Notes under the pieces: model-generated
The model's database searches: none
What the model was told of the DNA's origin: nothing
The model's input: only the letters and a program-made list of their open reading frames with translations
Made by a program: the position numbers and the translations under genes
Assembly: GCA_041860225.1 (NCBI GenBank)
Contig: CP151794.1
Span: 186,001-250,000, forward strand
Origin: Magnimaribacter mokuoloeensis
Lineage (GTDB): Bacteria > Pseudomonadota > Gammaproteobacteria > Magnimaribacterales > Magnimaribacteraceae
DNA length: 64,000 nucleotides
Direction of reading: 5' to 3'
Shown: piece by piece, positions 42,159 to 49,271 of the stretch
Layout of the letters: every line of letters begins with the position of its first letter
How positions within the stretch are numbered: the stretch's first letter is position 1

Positions 42159-42863
42159 ATGACTAAATTATTTACCCTGTTTACAGGAATTCTTCTTTCT
42201 TCTTCAATCTTTGCTCTGCAAGGATTGAATGTAATTACAATCACAACTGACGATCCTCAGGGATATGTTGAATGGCTTGCTGAAAGTCAGCCTGTATTTC
42301 AAGCTGCTCAAGGTGACAGCATGGCCGCACAAGGCATTTGTTCACCTACAGCTGGAGGCGAATTTACAAATGAACATTATGTGTGGACTATTGCACCTTC
42401 GATTTCTGCAATGATGTCTAATCCTAATTTCTTTACAGATAAGAACGTTTCCAATGCCCTTAGAAAAATAGCCAAGAAAAGGGAAGTGGTTAGACGAGAC
42501 CTCATGTACGTTATCAAGGAAGCTGCAATTGATGGTGTAGGTGTCACTAGCGCTCAGTACAACTTAACTTCTAAGACAAACGATGTTCAAGGTTACGCTG
42601 CCGCACTGACTGCTATGGAAGAAGCAGCAGCTGCAAATGGATTTGATGATATCTCTGTAGCTTTATTTGGTTCTTTGGCGGGTGGAGATAGAGCATTAAC
42701 TGTTATGGCCAGCATTCAAGCACCTTCCTCGGAACGCCTTGGAGAATTTTTTGATCAAAGAATGTCTTCTTGGATGTCGGGAGCTGTTTCTAATTTTGAT
42801 GAGTTACGAACTCCTGTTATCGATTTTATGATGCAATGCACGACCCTTTCGGTAAATAACTAA
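42159..42863 (+). CDS. Exported duplicated-domain protein, cluster gene 1 (unknown function)
   Basis: A 234-residue protein that I cannot assign to a family. ATG 42159 has a GGAGAGG site just upstream; the longer frame from 42093 would bury the signal peptide (residues 1-19, ending SIFA). The mature part is two similar halves: DDPQGYVEWLAES at about 31-43 and NDVQGYAAALTAM at about 141-153, each followed by a beta-like stretch (HYVWTIAPS / ALTVMASIQAPS) and an amphipathic helix. A repeat of about 110 residues suggests a tandem ferredoxin-like (dimeric alpha/beta barrel) fold. Two cysteines lie near residue 61 and the C-terminus. It is first of four similar-sized exported proteins. Confidence 0.75.
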   Translation: MTKLFTLFTGILLSSSIFALQGLNVITITTDDPQGYVEWLAESQPVFQAAQGDSMAAQGICSPTAGGEFTNEHYVWTIAPSISAMMSNPNFFTDKNVSNALRKIAKKREVVRRDLMYVIKEAAIDGVGVTSAQYNLTSKTNDVQGYAAALTAMEEAAAANGFDDISVALFGSLAGGDRALTVMASIQAPSSERLGEFFDQRMSSWMSGAVSNFDELRTPVIDFMMQCTTLSVNN

Positions 42864-42874
42864 TAAGGACAATT

Positions 42875-43618
42875 ATGAAAAAAATACTATTATTAATTTC
42901 TATCTTTCTTTTCGGACAGATCAATGCCAATCCTATTTGGACAATTTACGATATTAAAGTTGATAGCCCTGAAGCTGCAGCAAATGTAGTAGCCGCTACA
43001 GACGAACTTATGGCATCTAACTTTGCAAAAGAAAATTTTAAGGGATCTTTGCATTTGAATGCATACTTAGCAAATGGGGATAATGAGGCGACTCACTTTT
43101 TTGCAGTTTTGCAACCTAGTTTAACTGAACATGCAAACTGGATGACTGCATCTCAACAAAGCACTGCAGGTCAAAAGTTCTTCAAATCTCTAAGAGAGAA
43201 TTCTACAAATGTTTCAGAGCAACTTAACTCATTTGTTCAAACATACGGTAATCCTTCAAACGAAGATATTTATTGGATCATACATGAATTCAATGCTGCA
43301 CCTTCTGATCTACCTAAGATAGTTAAAGCTTTTGAAAGAGTTGATGAAGAAACTAGGGGAGATTTCCCAGGCCAGTTTGGACTATCGTCAGTTGCTTTCG
43401 GTGCTGATGAAACAACACATCTGCTGACAGTAGGATATAAATCTATTGCCGAGCTGGAAGCTTGGGAGGATCAAATTGCTACGAATAAAGCTGTTTTAAG
43501 ATTTCAAAAAACTTTAGATGGAATGGTGAAATGGACAGGAAGTCGTCTTCTTTTCAATGCTAGAGTTTATGATTCAGCATCTGATTTAGAACAATTTGTA
43601 ACTAAAGATTTTGAGTAG
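42875..43618 (+). CDS. Exported duplicated-domain protein, cluster gene 2 (unknown function)
   Basis: A 247-residue protein with signal peptide (residues 1-18, ending INA). It also consists of two related halves: WTIYDIKVDSPEAAANVV with THFFAVLQPSLTEHANW in the first, and YWIIHEFNAAPSDLPKIV with THLLTVGYKSIAELEAWE in the second. In each, a beta strand, a helix, a T-H-F/L-L strand and a helix follow one another. It has no cysteines. It starts 12 bases after gene 1 with an AAGGA site. I recognise no family; an alpha/beta-barrel binding or small-molecule enzyme fold is a guess. Confidence 0.75.
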   Translation: MKKILLLISIFLFGQINANPIWTIYDIKVDSPEAAANVVAATDELMASNFAKENFKGSLHLNAYLANGDNEATHFFAVLQPSLTEHANWMTASQQSTAGQKFFKSLRENSTNVSEQLNSFVQTYGNPSNEDIYWIIHEFNAAPSDLPKIVKAFERVDEETRGDFPGQFGLSSVAFGADETTHLLTVGYKSIAELEAWEDQIATNKAVLRFQKTLDGMVKWTGSRLLFNARVYDSASDLEQFVTKDFE

Positions 43619-43621
43619 AAA

Positions 43622-44383
43622 ATGACTAAATTAAATTTAATACTTGGCATAACATTCAGTTTATATTTCGGGTCTTTGTATGCAGATGACCATGTAATTT
43701 CATATGGAATGGAAGGTTATCAATGTAATTACAAAGAGGGAGTAAATTTTGGTGATGTAGTTTCTTTTACGAAAGATGACTTGAATCCTTATGCCGATGA
43801 GAACTGGTCTGTACCTTACAGCGGTTTTTACCTAACACCATTTTTGAGGTCCGGTGACGAACTCGGTTTTGATGTTGCCTGGGTTGGCTTTACAAATAAC
43901 CATAAGGATATGGGCATTGTCCAAGACTCTTGGTTTTCCGATGAAGCTTCTGAAACTTTTGCTAAATGGGAATCTCTTACAGACTGTGCTTCACAAGGTT
44001 ATTACATGGCAATTGAAGCTAGAACCCCTAAGGTTCAATTTGAAGAAGGTAAAAACACTTTTTGGGCAATCAGAAGTTGTTCGTTGAATGATGGCAAGAC
44101 CGTTCAAGACTTGTTAGAAAACGATAAATTATGGAATGAATATATGGATAAATTGGGTCACACCGGGGGTGTTTGGAGATGGGTTCCTGTTGCGGGCACT
44201 TCTAACTCCTTTGAAGGAGATTTCTTCTTAAATATTTCTTTTAATTCTTGGGAAGAGTATGGATCTATTCAAGATGATTCTTTTTGGGGCGTGACACAAA
44301 GACCTGAAAGTATTCTATCCTGCGACAACCCAAGAGTTTATTCCGCATTTAATGCAAGAAATAGACCTTTTGAATCAAATTAA
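43622..44383 (+). CDS. Exported duplicated-domain protein, cluster gene 3 (unknown function)
   Basis: A 253-residue protein with signal peptide (about 1-21, ending LYA). It is clearly paralogous to cluster gene 4, sharing CNxxxG, VPYxG, FTxN, FAKW, GGVWRW and PRVYSA segments. Two halves can be aligned: GYQCNYKEGVNFGDV and IRSCSLNDGKTVQDL begin them, and TDCAS and LSCDN lie near their ends. Four cysteines at 35, 122, 153 and 234 are symmetrically placed, one pair per half, consistent with a disulfide in each in the periplasm. It begins three bases after gene 2. Function unknown. Confidence 0.77.
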   Translation: MTKLNLILGITFSLYFGSLYADDHVISYGMEGYQCNYKEGVNFGDVVSFTKDDLNPYADENWSVPYSGFYLTPFLRSGDELGFDVAWVGFTNNHKDMGIVQDSWFSDEASETFAKWESLTDCASQGYYMAIEARTPKVQFEEGKNTFWAIRSCSLNDGKTVQDLLENDKLWNEYMDKLGHTGGVWRWVPVAGTSNSFEGDFFLNISFNSWEEYGSIQDDSFWGVTQRPESILSCDNPRVYSAFNARNRPFESN

Positions 44384-44397
44384 AATTGGAGAAAATA

Positions 44398-45147
44398 ATG
44401 AAAAAAATTCTTTTACTTACATCTGCTTTTATATCTTTCAACTTTCTTATGGCTGATGATCGTCAGTCATACACAACTTATACCGGTGAGGTTCTTCAAT
44501 GTAACTTACAAGATGGAAAGGATGTTGAGGATGTTCTTAATATGGTCAAAAAAGATTGGTATGCACTTGATTATCCTGTTCCTTATGAAGGTTGGGTTCT
44601 GACCCCAACTTTATTTGCTAATAACGATGGTGGATATGATCTTTTCTGGGCAGGCTTCACCACAAATAATACTAATATGGGAGCTTCTCTAGATTGGTTT
44701 AATGCTAATGCATCTAAGGTATTTGCTAAGTGGCAAAACCTTGTCAGCTGTGCTTCTTGGAGCCATTGGGATATTTTTGAAGCAAGAAGACCGGCAAATG
44801 AACTTGTAGAAGGTGACACCGGATATTGGGCTTTTCATAGTTGCAACTTCAAAGACGGGAAAGGTGTTTCTGATCTTAGAGATAACGATGCAGAGTGGAA
44901 TAAGTTTCTGGATGGAATAGGTCATGATGGTGGCGTTTGGAGATGGTGGGCAGGTGGAGGCTCAGATACCCAAAACTCTACAGACTATTATGTGAATATC
45001 TCATTTAGTACCATGAAGGATTATGGTGCATATAGGGATGCAAGAATGAATGCTATGATGACTGGATCTATGCCAGAACAGATCGTAGATTGTGCTGCTC
45101 CACGAGTTTATTCAGCTAATAATATCAAGGCTATTACAACAAATTGA
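44398..45147 (+). CDS. Exported duplicated-domain protein, cluster gene 4 (unknown function)
   Basis: A 249-residue paralogue of cluster gene 3. ATG 44398 follows a GGAGA site; a TTG four codons earlier is less likely. Signal peptide about 1-19 (ending LMA). The two halves start with LQCNLQDGKDVEDV and FHSCNFKDGKGVSDL, with matching later cysteines in VSCASW and VDCAAPRVYSA. The HDGGVWRWW segment is rich in aromatic residues and could line a binding site. It is the last gene before a strong terminator, so the four genes probably form one transcript. Confidence 0.77.
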   Translation: MKKILLLTSAFISFNFLMADDRQSYTTYTGEVLQCNLQDGKDVEDVLNMVKKDWYALDYPVPYEGWVLTPTLFANNDGGYDLFWAGFTTNNTNMGASLDWFNANASKVFAKWQNLVSCASWSHWDIFEARRPANELVEGDTGYWAFHSCNFKDGKGVSDLRDNDAEWNKFLDGIGHDGGVWRWWAGGGSDTQNSTDYYVNISFSTMKDYGAYRDARMNAMMTGSMPEQIVDCAAPRVYSANNIKAITTN

Positions 45148-45161
45148 AGCCTTTAAATAAG

Positions 45162-45191
45162 AAAAACGGTCATTAGTTGGCCGTTTTTTTT
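45162..45191 (+). terminator. Rho-independent terminator of the exported-protein cluster
   Basis: A hairpin with arms AAAAACGG (45162-45169) and CCGTTTTT (45181-45188), extended by T-G and C-G pairs, a seven-base loop and a T-run reaching 45191. It lies 15 bases after the stop of cluster gene 4. Confidence 0.85.
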
Positions 45192-45222
45192 ACCTACTGC
45201 ATTTTGTTAAGATGCAATTACC

Positions 45223-45384
45223 ATGAGATTGAAAAAAATTTCCATCATTTTATATTTATCAGTTACTTCAACTTTGTCTTTTTCTGCAATTAACTTACAT
45301 TCAGAATTATTTGACTACCTTGATGAAAGTGAAACTACAAGTTTTCTCCTTTCACAAAAAGGAGAAGTCATAATTAATGATTAA
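45223..45384 (+). CDS. Short exported peptide or serine-hydrolase remnant
   Basis: A 53-codon frame from ATG 45223 to TAA 45382. The first 22 residues look like a signal peptide (KKISIILYLSVTSTLSFSA). The rest, LFDYLDESETTSFLLSQKGE, resembles the beginning of class C beta-lactamase-like serine hydrolases (a T-T-S/A-F-L-V-x-x-x-G pattern), after which the frame ends. It may therefore be the stump of a lost hydrolase gene. No good ribosome-binding site is visible and no further homologous sequence follows before 45421. Confidence 0.4.
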   Translation: MRLKKISIILYLSVTSTLSFSAINLHSELFDYLDESETTSFLLSQKGEVIIND

Positions 45385-45420
45385 ATTTTAATCATAATCA
45401 ACCTTAGTTATAATCATTAT

Positions 45421-46347
45421 ATGGAATCTACTAAGATTAAGCCTTTAGATGTTCTAAGTGAATCGCAATTAAGTGAAATACGCAAAAAAAATGATCTAAG
45501 AAATATCTTTGCTCTATTGTTTGATTGGGGATTAATGGTCCTCGGTCTTTATGTTTTCTATTATTATCCTAGCATCCTTACTTTTTTAGCTTCAGTCGTA
45601 GTCATTGGTTCTAGACAGTTTGCTCTTGCTGTCCTCGCGCATGATGGAGCGCATAATCTTTTGTTTTCTAACTCTAAAATAAACGATTTTATCTCTCAGT
45701 GGTTTTGTGCGTATCCTATATTTCAAGATAACAGGGTTTATAGGCCTTATCATTTAAAGCACCATAGATTTACTGAAACACAAGAAGATCCTGATTTAAT
45801 CCTTAGTGCACCTTTTCCTATAAATAAGAAAAGTTTTTTTAGAAAAGTAGTTAGAGACCTTACTGGAGTTACAGGTTATAAAAGATATTCCTCTTCTCTT
45901 GTTTCAATATTTAAAACTGAAGGGGACGATTCATCAGGAAAGATAAGTAGAATTTGGAATAAAATTCATGGTTTTTTTATAGTTAATTTAGTTATTTTTG
46001 TTTTGATCTCTTCGTTCTTTCACTGGTCTCTATTTTTTTTACTATGGTGGCTTCCGGCATTTACCTACTACAGCTTAATTATAAGAATTAGAAACATTGC
46101 CGAACATTGCGTAACTCCTGGAGAAAGTGATTTTAATAATACTAGAACTACAAGAGCATCATTTTTGATGAGATTCTTATTAGCACCTCATAGAGTTAAT
46201 TATCATTTAGAACACCATTTATTTATGATGTGCCCTTGGTACAACCTGCCAAAAGCACATTTGATGATGATAGAGAATGGATATAAAGATAAAATGTGCT
46301 TAGAAGATTCCTATCGAAATGTTTTATCTAAAGCAGTGAGCGCATAA
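45421..46347 (+). CDS. Fatty acid desaturase family protein
   Basis: A 308-residue membrane di-iron enzyme. The three histidine boxes are AHDGAHNLLF, HLKHHRFTETQEDPD and YHLEHHLFMMCPWYNLP, in the order and spacing of the membrane-desaturase superfamily, with hydrophobic helices between. It inserts double bonds or hydroxyl groups into lipids or related molecules; the substrate is not predictable, and carotenoid-type substrates cannot be excluded. msrB starts two bases after the stop. Confidence 0.9.
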   Translation: MESTKIKPLDVLSESQLSEIRKKNDLRNIFALLFDWGLMVLGLYVFYYYPSILTFLASVVVIGSRQFALAVLAHDGAHNLLFSNSKINDFISQWFCAYPIFQDNRVYRPYHLKHHRFTETQEDPDLILSAPFPINKKSFFRKVVRDLTGVTGYKRYSSSLVSIFKTEGDDSSGKISRIWNKIHGFFIVNLVIFVLISSFFHWSLFFLLWWLPAFTYYSLIIRIRNIAEHCVTPGESDFNNTRTTRASFLMRFLLAPHRVNYHLEHHLFMMCPWYNLPKAHLMMIENGYKDKMCLEDSYRNVLSKAVSA

Positions 46348-46349
46348 AA

Positions 46350-46739
46350 ATGACTAATGAAAAAGATTTAAAAGAAAAACTTACTCCTGAAGAGTATTAC
46401 GTCACTCAGAATCATGGTACAGAACCTGCCTTTAGTGGAAAGTATGATGGCGTTAAGACGCCTGGAACTTATCACTGTATCGTCTGTGGGGTAGAGTTAT
46501 TTAGCTCAGAATCAAAATATGATTCTGGTTCAGGATGGCCAAGTTTTTGGGAGCCTTCACAGGAAGAAAATATTGAAACAGAACAGGATCATTCAGCAGG
46601 AATGGTCAGAACGGAAGTTCACTGCAGTAAATGTGAAGCTCATCTTGGTCATGTTTTTCCAGATGGACCTCAGCCAACAGGACTAAGGTATTGTATTAAT
46701 TCTGTTTCCTTAGATTTAAAACCTACTGAAGAGGAATAG
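46350..46739 (+). CDS. msrB: Peptide methionine-R-sulfoxide reductase
   Basis: A 129-residue protein with the zinc CxxC pairs (YHCIVCGVEL and VHCSKCEAHLGHVFPDGP), SGSGWPSFWEP and the catalytic cysteine in RYCINSVSL. It reduces methionine R-sulfoxide in proteins. The C-terminal codons EEE include the GAGGA that appears to be the ribosome-binding site for murJ. Confidence 0.96.
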   Translation: MTNEKDLKEKLTPEEYYVTQNHGTEPAFSGKYDGVKTPGTYHCIVCGVELFSSESKYDSGSGWPSFWEPSQEENIETEQDHSAGMVRTEVHCSKCEAHLGHVFPDGPQPTGLRYCINSVSLDLKPTEEE

Positions 46740-46741
46740 GT

Positions 46742-48304
46742 CTGAGCGAAGACGTTTCACCTCCTAAGAAATCTTTAAGGCTATTAGCTAGCAGTGGATT
46801 AGTCTCTTTCTGGACTTTTGTATCCAGAATACTTGGATTAATTAGAGATATTGTTATTACTGGTCTTCTGGGTGCGGGAGTTGCCTTAGATGCTTTTGTA
46901 GTAATCATGAAGATTCCAAGTGTTTTTCGGAGGTTATTTGCTGAGGGCGCATTCAACCAAGCATTCATTCCTGTACTTAGCGAGTATAAAGAAGGAGATA
47001 AATCAAAAGTTAAAGATCTAATTAATAATACTTTTGGTGTTTTAACTACTGCTCTTTTGTTAGTTAGTACCCTTGCACTCCTCTTTGCTCCTTTCTTCGT
47101 TATGATCTTTGCTCCAGGGTTTTATGCAGAACCATTAAAGAAAGAGCTTGCTATAGATATACTTCAAATAACTTTTCCCTATTTATTTTTTGTTTCCTTG
47201 GTGGCATTTTCAGGCTCTATTTTAAATTCTTATCAGAAATTTTCTTTACCAGCCTTAACACCTTTATTTTATAACTTGAGCCTAATAGTCGCTGCTATTT
47301 GGTTTGCACCTAATCTAGAGATGCCTATTTATGCAATTGCTTGGGGTGTATTCGTTGCAGGGATTATTCAAGTAATTATTCAGGTGCCAGCATTAGTATC
47401 AATGGGGCTATTACCAAAATTTCATTTTAATACTAATCATCCTGGAGTAAGAAAAGTTTTGTATTTGATGGTCCCAGGTATAATTGCTGGTGGTGTTAGT
47501 CAGATTAATATGCTCATTGACACTATCTTGGCCTCTTTGCTACCAACGGGAAGCCCCAGTTGGCTTTATGTCTCTGATAGATTAATGCAATTACCTTTAG
47601 GAATTTTTGCAATAGCAATAGGAACAGTAATTTTACCTAGATTATCTTCGTTATTTGTTACAGAAAACAAGATGTCATTTTCAAATACCCTAGATTGGTC
47701 AATTAGATTGATACTACTTATAGGAATTCCTGCAGTGATAGGTTTGGTTATGCTAGCTGAACCTATAATACTAATTCTTTTTGAAAGAGGAGCTTTTAGT
47801 GCCAATGATTCTTTGCAAGCCTCTTATAGCTTGATAGCTCTTGCATTTGGATTAATTGCATTTATGCTTATTAAAATCCTTACTCCAAGTTTTTTTGCTA
47901 GACAAGAACCTAAAAAACCAATGTATGTTGCCTTAGCTTCTATGATTTTGAATGCAGTTCTTGCATGGTTTCTTGGATTCCATTTAGGCTATGGCCATAT
48001 AGGTCTTGCTTTGGCTAGTTCGATATCTGCTTTCTTCACAGTAGTCGTGTTAATTTATTTACTTAAGAGAGAAGATGTTTACGAAGCTTCTGAGGGTTGG
48101 GGGCTTTTTTGGATAAGACTAATTTTTGCTTCAGCGGTTTTAATCTTATTCATAAATTACTTTGGTGATGAGGTTTCCATATTGAGAGAGCTTAATGATC
48201 TAGGTAAGATTTTTTATATTTTGAAAATGGTATTCTTAGGCATAGCTCTCTATCTTCTTGCTTTAAGATTAACGGGACTGAAGCTAAGGGATTTTATTAA
48301 TTGA
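46742..48304 (+). CDS. murJ: Lipid II flippase MurJ with apparent CTG start
   Basis: A MVF-family membrane protein of 520 residues if started at CTG 46742. The in-frame sequence upstream of the first ATG (46907) encodes the normal MurJ N-terminus: SLRLLASSGLVSFWTFVSR, then ILGLIRDIVITGLLGAGVA and LDAFVVIMKIPSVFRRLFAE. Between the in-frame stop at 46727 and 46907 there is no ATG, GTG or TTG. CTG 46742 lies six bases after GAGGA. Starting at 46907 would lose the first helix and the conserved Arg segment. ATA 46736 is a less likely alternative. MurJ flips lipid II for peptidoglycan synthesis; ribF follows after one base. Confidence 0.88.
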   Translation: MSEDVSPPKKSLRLLASSGLVSFWTFVSRILGLIRDIVITGLLGAGVALDAFVVIMKIPSVFRRLFAEGAFNQAFIPVLSEYKEGDKSKVKDLINNTFGVLTTALLLVSTLALLFAPFFVMIFAPGFYAEPLKKELAIDILQITFPYLFFVSLVAFSGSILNSYQKFSLPALTPLFYNLSLIVAAIWFAPNLEMPIYAIAWGVFVAGIIQVIIQVPALVSMGLLPKFHFNTNHPGVRKVLYLMVPGIIAGGVSQINMLIDTILASLLPTGSPSWLYVSDRLMQLPLGIFAIAIGTVILPRLSSLFVTENKMSFSNTLDWSIRLILLIGIPAVIGLVMLAEPIILILFERGAFSANDSLQASYSLIALAFGLIAFMLIKILTPSFFARQEPKKPMYVALASMILNAVLAWFLGFHLGYGHIGLALASSISAFFTVVVLIYLLKREDVYEASEGWGLFWIRLIFASAVLILFINYFGDEVSILRELNDLGKIFYILKMVFLGIALYLLALRLTGLKLRDFIN

Positions 48305-48305
48305 T

Positions 48306-49253
48306 ATGTATTTAATAAGAGGAATCCAAAATATAGATCTCTTTTTATCCAAGCATAAGGATACAGAGTTGATCGCAACCATCGGAAACTTTGATGGCCT
48401 TCATCTTGGACATCAACATATTATTGAAAATATGCAAAAAGATTCAGAAGTTAACGGGTGGCAAAAGCTTGTTATTTTCACTGAACCACATGCAAGAGAG
48501 TTTTTTGCTGAGTCTCTTGGAACTTACGAAGAAAAACCTCCCAGAATCTTTCCTTGGTCACAAAAAGTAAAACGGTTGAAGGAACTTGGAGTGGAATATT
48601 CTTTTTTTCTTAATTTTAACAATCAATTAAGAAACATGACCCCAGAAGATTTTATCAATAATATTTTATCCCGACTTTCTATTCGAAAATTAGTCATAGG
48701 AGACGATTTTCGTTTTGGTGCAAATCGAGAAGGGGATTTCAACTTGCTCCAAGAATGGGGTAAAGAAAATAATATTTTAGTGGAGAAGACAGACACTTAT
48801 TCCGTAAATGGTGAAAGAGTTAGTAGTACAAGGATTAGAAACGCTTTAACAAATGCTGATTTTGAAGGAGCTAAAGAATTACTAGGTCAACCATACACAT
48901 TCTATGGAAAGGTTGTTTACGGACAACAATTAGGCACACAGCTTGGAGTGCCTACAGCAAATCTTTGGCTGCCCAAAAATAAACTCCCCATAGCAGGTGT
49001 ATACATAGTGAAAGTAGATGTTGATGGACAGAGATATGGAGGTATTGCAAACATGGGCGTAAGGCCTACAGTAGATGGACAAAATCCTGTTTTAGAAGTT
49101 CACATATTTGAATTTTCTAAGAATATATATGGAAGAAAAATCAATGTAGAATTTTTGCAAAAGCTTAGAGATGAAAAAAAATTTAATGGATTAGATGAAT
49201 TAAAAGAACAAATTTATAAAGATATTTCAACAGCTAAGCAATATTTCAGTTAA
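48306..49253 (+). CDS. ribF: Bifunctional riboflavin kinase/FAD synthetase
   Basis: A 315-residue protein. The FAD-synthetase domain (about 1-185) has ATIGNFDGLHLGHQHII, VIGDDFRFGANREGD and VSSTRIRNAL. The riboflavin kinase domain follows with GKVVYGQQLGTQLGVPTANL and GGIANMGVRPTVDGQ. It makes FMN and FAD, needed for example by SdhA. ribF-ileS-lspA-ispH is the conserved gammaproteobacterial order. Confidence 0.97.
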   Translation: MYLIRGIQNIDLFLSKHKDTELIATIGNFDGLHLGHQHIIENMQKDSEVNGWQKLVIFTEPHAREFFAESLGTYEEKPPRIFPWSQKVKRLKELGVEYSFFLNFNNQLRNMTPEDFINNILSRLSIRKLVIGDDFRFGANREGDFNLLQEWGKENNILVEKTDTYSVNGERVSSTRIRNALTNADFEGAKELLGQPYTFYGKVVYGQQLGTQLGVPTANLWLPKNKLPIAGVYIVKVDVDGQRYGGIANMGVRPTVDGQNPVLEVHIFEFSKNIYGRKINVEFLQKLRDEKKFNGLDELKEQIYKDISTAKQYFS

Positions 49254-49271
49254 AGTGCCAAAAAATTTATT

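Noticed and set aside
46723..46968. 81-codon minus-strand ORF over the murJ start
   Set aside because: It is antisense to the conserved MurJ N-terminus, has no recognisable protein features and is explained by codon use of the sense strand.
46907..48304. murJ starting at ATG 46907
   Set aside because: The in-frame sequence upstream encodes the conserved MurJ N-terminus (SLRLLASSGL, RILGLIRD); this start would remove the first membrane helix.
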